Assembly: GCF_000002985.6 (NCBI RefSeq) | Contig: NC_003283.11 | Span: 11,098,001 to 11,162,000 of the forward strand | Length of the DNA: 64,000 nucleotides | Reading direction: 5' to 3' | Source: Caenorhabditis elegans | Taxonomy: Eukaryota; Nematoda; Chromadorea; Rhabditida; Rhabditidae | Shown here: one piece after another, positions 63,892-64,000 of the stretch | How positions within the stretch are numbered: the stretch's first letter is position 1 | How the letters are laid out: every line of letters begins with the position of its first letter | Notes under the pieces: generated by a model | Told to the model about the DNA's origin: nothing | Databases searched by the model: none | Seen by the model: only the letters and a program-made list of their open reading frames with translations | Program-made: the position numbers and the translations under genes

Positions 63892-64000
63892 TTTGTATCG
63901 AATATCAATGTGAGAAAGGAGAAATACTCAAATCAGTGAACTAATGGCCACACCCCTTTGAGCTTTTTTTGTAAATACAAATTTTCTGAGAGAATTTTCT

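Overview
The window is a nematode autosomal segment, almost certainly Caenorhabditis elegans chromosome V. It is A/T-rich, with many 45-70 bp introns ending in TTTCAG-like acceptors, start codons a few bases after trans-splice-like acceptors, dispersed palindromic repeats, and a cluster of nematode-specific serpentine receptors. Exon models I assembled by hand give proteins of family-typical length (MATH-33 1135 aa, JMJD-5 578 aa, eRF3 532 aa, DGAT1-like 482 aa). From memory the gene order matches the region of clones Y42A5A, H19N07, C06H2 and T19C4. Gene names rest on family recognition plus that recall, not on a search.

Layout. 1-6 kb: an unrecognised 4-exon gene whose third intron carries a large nested fold-back repeat. 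7.5-9.3 kb: the CDKL kinase cdkl-1 (+). 9.6-11.7 kb: an ETFRF1/LYRM5-type LYR protein (-) whose intron is filled by a palindrome of higher-order tandem repeats. 12.4-15.1 kb: erfa-3 (eRF3, -), divergent from math-33 (USP7, +, 16.0-20.2 kb). 20.9-24.5 kb: nhj-1 (end-joining factor) and mboa-2 (DGAT1-like), both on the minus strand and possibly co-transcribed. 25.1-26.9 kb: atp-5 (-) and a LAMTOR3 gene (+), divergent. 27.3-32.0 kb: a STARD7-like START protein and jmjd-5, which has an acetyltransferase-like domain fused to its N-terminus. 32.0-41.9 kb: a large gene-poor stretch that is upstream and intronic sequence of the globin glb-3. 43.5-45.1 kb: folt-1. 45.3-46.4 kb: an F-box gene (-). 49.4-49.6 kb: the Gly/Tyr/Trp-rich secreted peptide nlp-33. 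51.7-53.2 kb: a four-TM protein with a long Pro/Ser-rich N-terminus. 53.3-63.9 kb: four intact srg-class chemoreceptor genes in tandem on the minus strand.

Functionally the left two thirds hold conserved housekeeping genes (translation termination, deubiquitination, DNA repair, lipid synthesis and transfer, ATP synthase, TORC1 scaffold, protein hydroxylation). The right third is accessory (folate carrier, F-box, immune peptide, chemoreceptors).

The main unexplained structure is the repeat landscape. At least three repeats were interrupted by a later insertion with clean target duplications (TTA at 3.0/3.9 kb, TA at 55.7/57.1 kb, TTA at 61.3/61.4 kb). A 285-bp element with an 8-bp duplication sits 11 nt from an erfa-3 splice donor. 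No tRNA, rRNA or CRISPR array was recognised.
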